The translations under genes and the position numbers were made by a program. The notes below the pieces were generated by a model. That model was not told the origin of the DNA and made no database searches. It was given only the letters and a program-made list of their open reading frames with translations. From NCBI GenBank assembly GCA_020025345.1, contig JAHHSH010000071.1:1-7652 (forward strand): a stretch of 7,652 nt of DNA, in the 5' to 3' direction. Source of the stretch: Oscillospiraceae bacterium (GTDB taxonomy: Bacteria > Bacillota > Clostridia > Oscillospirales > Oscillospiraceae). Below, one piece after another: positions 6,182 to 7,652 of the stretch (position 1 is the stretch's first letter; every line of letters starts with the position of its first letter).

Positions 6182-7468
6182 ATGCATCGTTTAACGCAGT
6201 TGATTTCACAGGATATGAAACCGGCACTGGGTGTAACTGAGCCCGGTGCGATTGCCTTCGCTGTGGCCACCGCCAAAAGCAAGACAAACGGTGAGGTTCA
6301 GGAGGTTTCCCTCCGACTGAACAGCGGCATGTACAAAAACGCATTTACCTGCGGGATTCCCGGCAGCAGTCATGTAGGCAACACGTTTGCTGCAGCTCTG
6401 GGCGCTGCGGGCGCAAATGCAGAAAAGGGGTTGGAATGTCTGGACGGCATCACCCCGGAGCAGCATCGCGCAGCGGAAGAGCTGGTCAATGCGGGCAAAG
6501 TCCACGTCAGTATGAGCGAGGTTACCAGCCGCATTTACATTGAAGCTAAGGTAACCACAGCAGAGGGTTATGCCGAGGTGATTATCCAGAACGCGCACAC
6601 CAACATTACACGGATCCGGGTGAACGGAGAAGTGGTGTTCCAACAGGAAACAGAGAGCGCAAATGATGGCGAAGAAGCGGAAACGCCGGTGATTCATCAG
6701 TGCACGCTCCAGCAGCTTGTGGAATATGCGGAATCTGTGCCGCTGGAGGAAATTTCCTTCATTGAACAGGCATATGAGGTCAATTTGGCCCTGTTTGAAG
6801 AGGGCGTGAGCAATCCAAGGACGACGTTTGCACCGTTCTTGCTGGCGGAGAACGGTGGAGAGCGCATCTCTGCCGACGAGGAGAAAACGGCAAATTTGTT
6901 GTGCAATGCTGCCATTGAGGCGCGAGTTATCGGACTCAACCGTCCTGCCATGAGCATCACCGGTTCCGGCGCCCACGGAATCATTGCCACAATGCCGCTT
7001 TACGCTGCCTATCGGGTGCAGGGTTATTCCAAAGAACAGCTGCTGCGAGCTACGGCGCTGAGCTATCTTGTATGTATGTACATTAAAGAGTATTCCGGCA
7101 AGTTGTCCGCATTCTGTGGTTGTGCAATTGCAGCGGGAACCGGCATGGCTGTGGCGCTTTGCTGGCTGCGCGGCGGCGATCTGGCAGCGATGGAGCGTGT
7201 CATCTGCAATATGGCCTCCAGCATTACCGGAATGATCTGCGACGGTGGAAACCAGGGTTGCACCATGAAGGGTATTGCTGCTGTTGGCGTGGCATACACC
7301 TCGGTGAAGATGGCAATGCAGGGCGTCTCCATCCAGTCCATTCATGGTATCAACGGTGCGACGCCGGAGGATACCATGCGCTTTATGGGGCAGATCGCCT
7401 CTCCGGGCATGATTGGTACAGAAGCCACCATTATGGATATTTTGCAGGAAAAGCAGTCTGCGCAGTAA
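6182..7468 (+). CDS. cyuA: L-cysteine desulfidase, CyuA/YhaM (UPF0597) family
   Basis: This 428-residue cytoplasmic enzyme is expected to degrade L-cysteine to H2S, pyruvate and ammonia using a [4Fe-4S] cluster rather than PLP. It is related to the alpha part of iron-sulfur serine dehydratases, and E. coli YhaM is of similar length (436). Visible motifs are the N-terminal GVTEPGAIAFA (17-27), CGIPGSS (57-63), NRPAMSITGSGAHGI (253-267), FCGCAIAAGTG (311-321) and ICDGGNQGCTMKG (352-364). Cys312 or Cys314, Cys353 and Cys360 are the likely cluster ligands, by analogy with serine dehydratases. Residues 155-168 form an acidic, variable linker. The start ATG 6182 has GGAAAGGA 10 bases upstream and the family-typical short leader before GVTEPG. 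It follows patB in the same direction and is closed by a strong terminator. Serine dehydration is a possible side or alternative activity. Confidence 0.94.
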   Translation: MHRLTQLISQDMKPALGVTEPGAIAFAVATAKSKTNGEVQEVSLRLNSGMYKNAFTCGIPGSSHVGNTFAAALGAAGANAEKGLECLDGITPEQHRAAEELVNAGKVHVSMSEVTSRIYIEAKVTTAEGYAEVIIQNAHTNITRIRVNGEVVFQQETESANDGEEAETPVIHQCTLQQLVEYAESVPLEEISFIEQAYEVNLALFEEGVSNPRTTFAPFLLAENGGERISADEEKTANLLCNAAIEARVIGLNRPAMSITGSGAHGIIATMPLYAAYRVQGYSKEQLLRATALSYLVCMYIKEYSGKLSAFCGCAIAAGTGMAVALCWLRGGDLAAMERVICNMASSITGMICDGGNQGCTMKGIAAVGVAYTSVKMAMQGVSIQSIHGINGATPEDTMRFMGQIASPGMIGTEATIMDILQEKQSAQ

Positions 7469-7498
7469 TGTGCCGGACAAATCTTCGGTAAAGTCAAC

Positions 7499-7545
7499 AT
7501 CCCCCGGCACTGAGCAAAACGTTCAGTGCCGGGGGATAATTTTTT
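7499..7545 (+). terminator. Intrinsic terminator of the patB-cyuA unit
   Basis: ATCCCCCGGCACTGA (7499-7513) and TCAGTGCCGGGGGAT (7523-7537) form a perfect 15-bp, GC-rich stem with a 9-base loop, followed by AA and six T (7540-7545). It starts 31 bases after the cyuA stop. It marks the 3' end of the two-gene unit. Confidence 0.95.
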
Positions 7546-7627
7546 CGAATATCCGACAGTAAAGTTATCTCTGCGGCGCAAGGGGCGATCTGTGCGTCTG
7601 GCCTTTTATTGTTTCGGAGTGATTCCT

Positions 7628-7652
7628 TTGGATCTGTTAGCCGTAGGATCCA
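7628..7652 (+). CDS. Possible start of a further gene, truncated by the window end
   Basis: A GGAG (7616-7619) lies 8 bases before TTG at 7628-7630, which would open (M)DLLAVGS and run off the window edge. A DLLAVG-type first beta strand is common at the N-terminus of PfkB-type sugar kinases, among others, but seven residues cannot assign a family. No clear promoter is seen between the upstream terminator and this point. It could equally be noncoding. Confidence 0.25.

Noticed and set aside
6206..7510. 434-codon open frame on the minus strand opposite cyuA
   Set aside because: It is a codon-bias shadow of cyuA. Its translation is rich in His, Cys and Arg without domain motifs and runs into the terminator hairpin region.

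Overview
The window reads as a chromosomal segment from a moderately GC-rich anaerobic Firmicute. A gut Oscillospiraceae/Ruminococcaceae relative (Faecalibacterium-like) is my best guess. The basis is a clostridial-type IleRS with an AMHKS signature and a zinc-ribbon insertion, a D-lactate dehydrogenase, purine-rich Shine-Dalgarno sites, TTGNNN/TATAAT promoters and a CCA-encoding tRNA. The taxonomic guess is inference; no rRNA or marker beyond ileS is present.

Layout. Positions 1-2657 (+) hold all but the N-terminus of isoleucyl-tRNA synthetase. A strong promoter (2663-2690), a perfect 15-bp inverted repeat (2689-2723) and tRNA-Ala(CGC) (2724-2799) follow, closed by a strong terminator (2800-2840). 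A second bidirectional-looking terminator (2961-2999) ends the opposite-strand gene 3079-4065, an NAD-dependent D-lactate dehydrogenase with its own promoter (4091-4119). Upstream of that promoter, on the same strand, lies a decayed IS200/IS605-type TnpA transposase (about 4277-4609) with two internal stops and a lost C-terminus, followed by a hairpin region and scraps of unassigned reading frame up to 4913.

Positions 4914-7468 (+) carry a two-gene sulfur amino-acid catabolic unit: a PatB/MalY-type PLP C-S lyase and a CyuA/YhaM-type L-cysteine desulfidase. They are 98 bases apart with no terminator between them, and a textbook terminator (7499-7545) follows. Both enzymes are expected to release sulfide or thiols, ammonia and pyruvate from cysteine, cystathionine or related substrates, so the pair probably forms an H2S-generating cysteine-degradation operon. 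The last 25 bases may be the beginning of another + strand gene with a TTG start.

I found no CRISPR array, prophage, defence system or clearly new biological system. The points that merit a second look are the palindromic leader of the tRNA gene, the transposase fossil next to the ldh promoter, the interrupted small frame that overlaps the patB start as ATGA, and the difference in GCG codon use between ileS and cyuA.
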